Positions 6,461 to 7,656 of a stretch of 7,656 bases of DNA are shown in pieces. The translations under genes were made by a program, and so were the position numbers. Position 1 is the first letter of the stretch. The number at the start of each line of letters is the position of its first letter. The notes below the pieces were generated by a model. That model saw only the letters and a list, made by a program, of their open reading frames with translations, was not told the DNA's origin and did no database searches. This stretch comes from Elusimicrobia bacterium RIFOXYB2_FULL_48_7 (GTDB lineage Bacteria; Elusimicrobiota; Endomicrobiia; CG1-02-37-114; XYA2-FULL-39-19), in the NCBI GenBank assembly GCA_001800495.1, contig MGVM01000102.1, forward strand, positions 1 to 7,656, given 5' to 3'.

Positions 6461-7440
6461 CACATGCCATCCCAGCTTTTTGATTTCAATAAAAATACTA
6501 TAAAAAACAATCCGCCAAGTATGCCCGTTATCACGCCGACCGGCAGTTCCACCGGGTAGATGATAGTTCTTGCGAAGGTATCGGCAAGGCACAGGAATAT
6601 TGCCCCCGCCAAACTTGAAAAAATAACCAGTCCGAAATGCTTAGGGCCGCGCAGCTGCCTGATAAAGTGCGGTATGATTATGCCTACAAACCCGATGATG
6701 CCGGAAGAAGCTACGCACGCACCGGTTATCAATGAAGTGGTTATGAATAGAATCTTCAAGGCGCTCGCTGCGTCAACCCCGAGGTAGGCGGCTTTTTCCT
6801 CGCCGAGCGTGAGTATGTCCACCTCGCGGCTGAAAAGCAGGAGCACTAATATACCGGTTAGCACAAACCCCGCGACTATCGCGGTGAGCCCCGTTTCCGC
6901 GCTTGAAAGGTCGCCCATAAGCCACAACAGCGTTGACTGGACCTTGTCGGCCCGCGAAACGGAGAAAATAAGCATAATGACAGCTGAAAACAGGAAACTC
7001 AGTATGACTCCGCTTAAAACCAATGTGGAAACCGAGAAATATTTTTTTGATGCGATCAGGTAGACAAAAGAAACCGATAGCAGGGCGCCCAGAAAGGCGA
7101 ATACCGGCAGGCCCAGCGCGCCGATTCCCAGGACAACGGCTATCGTAGCTCCGAAAGCCGCGCCCCCTGAAATGCCCAGCGTGTATGGTTCAGCCAGCGG
7201 GTTGCGCAGGATGCCCTGTAGTATCGCGCCGCTTGCCGCCAGCCCCGCGCCGACGAGCATACTCAATATTATTCTGGGTATTCTGATTTTCCAGATTATG
7301 GTGTGCATAATGCCGGAGGCCTGGTTTGCTGACAGCAGCTCGCTGAGAGAAATCCTGGTGCCGCCGAAAATCAGCGATACGGCGAAGGTCAGCGCGAGCA
7401 GAAGTATCAACGATAATAAGATAAGCGTATTTTTTTTCAT
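6460..7440 (-). CDS. btuC: ABC transporter permease, BtuC/FecCD family
   Basis: A 326-residue inner-membrane permease, close to E. coli BtuC in length. The N-terminal MKKNT is followed by a long hydrophobic helix. The conserved FecCD block is IRIPRIILSMLVGAGLAASG near residues 52-71, continuing with ILQGILRNPLAEP and LGISGGAAFGA (to about residue 98). Later come SGIIGFVGIIIPHFIRQLRGP, the cytoplasmic coupling region that contacts the ATPase, and a final ELPVGVITGILGGLFF helix. By family it should form a homodimer with about ten helices per subunit and take up substrate handed over by the periplasmic binding protein. The ATG overlaps the binding-protein stop as ATGA, and no clear Shine-Dalgarno is seen, which fits translational coupling. 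Cobalamin specificity comes from context. Confidence 0.94.
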   Translation of the reverse strand: MKKNTLILLSLILLLALTFAVSLIFGGTRISLSELLSANQASGIMHTIIWKIRIPRIILSMLVGAGLAASGAILQGILRNPLAEPYTLGISGGAAFGATIAVVLGIGALGLPVFAFLGALLSVSFVYLIASKKYFSVSTLVLSGVILSFLFSAVIMLIFSVSRADKVQSTLLWLMGDLSSAETGLTAIVAGFVLTGILVLLLFSREVDILTLGEEKAAYLGVDAASALKILFITTSLITGACVASSGIIGFVGIIIPHFIRQLRGPKHFGLVIFSSLAGAIFLCLADTFARTIIYPVELPVGVITGILGGLFFIVFLLKSKSWDGM

Positions 7441-7656
7441 TTGAACAGTTCCGGGTGCAAAATCTTAGCAGTCATCTCAAGCGCTTCTACGAAATTTACA
7501 GGTGTCGGGTTGCATGTCCTGCGGGCGTCCAGAATGAAGATCCGGGTGTTTTTCACTGCTTTTAAATCCGTGTATTTTCCCCACTCTTTTTTTTCGGCGT
7601 CGGTAGATTCGCCCATCGCGGTTAAAATGAATACGTCGGGGTTCTGCCTGACAACT
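7437..7656 (-). CDS. btuF: Periplasmic corrinoid-binding protein (BtuF-like), C-terminal 72 residues (5' end cut by window)
   Basis: Only the end of the gene is present: 72 residues reading from VVRQNPDVFILT to HPELFK, then TGA at 7439-7437. The pattern NPDVFILT..., W-x-x-Y-x-x-LKAVKN-x-RIFILDA, then PTPVNFVEALEMTAKILHPELF matches the C-terminal lobe of helical-backbone metal receptors (BtuF/FepB group). In this group the region is commonly written PDVI...LKAVKNGRVYVLD...RPGPR.VEALE. Such proteins capture corrinoid or iron chelates in the periplasm, or at the membrane as lipoproteins, and deliver them to the permease. The signal sequence and ligand pocket lie outside the window, so ligand identity rests on the cobO neighbour and the riboswitch. 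The stop overlaps the permease ATG by four bases. Confidence 0.85.
   Translation of the reverse strand, partial: VVRQNPDVFILTAMGESTDAEKKEWGKYTDLKAVKNTRIFILDARRTCNPTPVNFVEALEMTAKILHPELFK

Noticed and set aside
6461..6592. N-terminal extension of the ATPase by 44 residues from an ATG at 6592
   Set aside because: It would overlap the conserved C-terminal end of the permease by over 130 bases and adds residues not seen in the family; the TGATG junction start at 6460 fits better.
1..7656. CRISPR array, tRNA/rRNA genes, transposon or phage genes, defence system
   Set aside because: No spaced direct repeats, no tRNA-like cloverleaf and no transposase, integrase or phage-like protein was seen; nearly all sequence is explained by the listed genes.

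Overview
All supported genes in this window lie on the minus strand, so the biological order runs from high to low coordinates. The window is mainly a vitamin B12 (corrinoid) uptake and activation locus, followed by two apparently unrelated genes. The outer-membrane TonB-dependent receptor shows that the organism has a diderm (Gram-negative type) envelope. GC content looks intermediate. A dispersed-type intergenic palindrome (roughly ATTGCGAG...GCAATCT) would suit an environmental or uncultured diderm bacterium, but I cannot assign a phylum from this sequence and do not try.

Region 7656-5127 is a tightly packed operon. It holds the C-terminal end of a periplasmic corrinoid-binding protein (btuF-like, cut by the window edge), a FecCD/BtuC-type permease, a BtuD/FepC-type ATPase and a CobO/BtuR ATP:corrinoid adenosyltransferase. 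The three junctions are ATGA, TGATG and ATGA overlaps, which suggests translational coupling. Region 5126-4927 is the only sizeable non-coding stretch inside the B12 block and holds a cobalamin riboswitch. Region 4926-2989 is a BtuB-like TonB-dependent receptor with a strong Shine-Dalgarno sequence. Together these genes would move corrinoid across the outer membrane (receptor), through the periplasm (binding protein), across the inner membrane (ABC transporter), and then adenosylate it to coenzyme B12.

Region 2988-2880 holds a REP-like palindrome and then a strong intrinsic terminator that closes the B12 block. Region 2864-888 is a large integral-membrane protein resembling GT-C glycosyltransferases. 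Region 849-1 is the N-terminal 283 residues of a PLP-dependent Orn/Lys/Arg decarboxylase, cut by the window edge. Its consensus-like promoter has a -35 box that overlaps the stop codon of the glycosyltransferase gene.

The gene families are well known. The points worth a second look are regulatory: a terminator-shaped hairpin inside the cobO coding sequence just upstream of the riboswitch, a shortened B12 box and a candidate anti-P1 hairpin in that riboswitch, and two genes whose likely promoters leave almost no 5' leader and no Shine-Dalgarno sequence. I found no convincing evidence of a previously undescribed multi-gene system.
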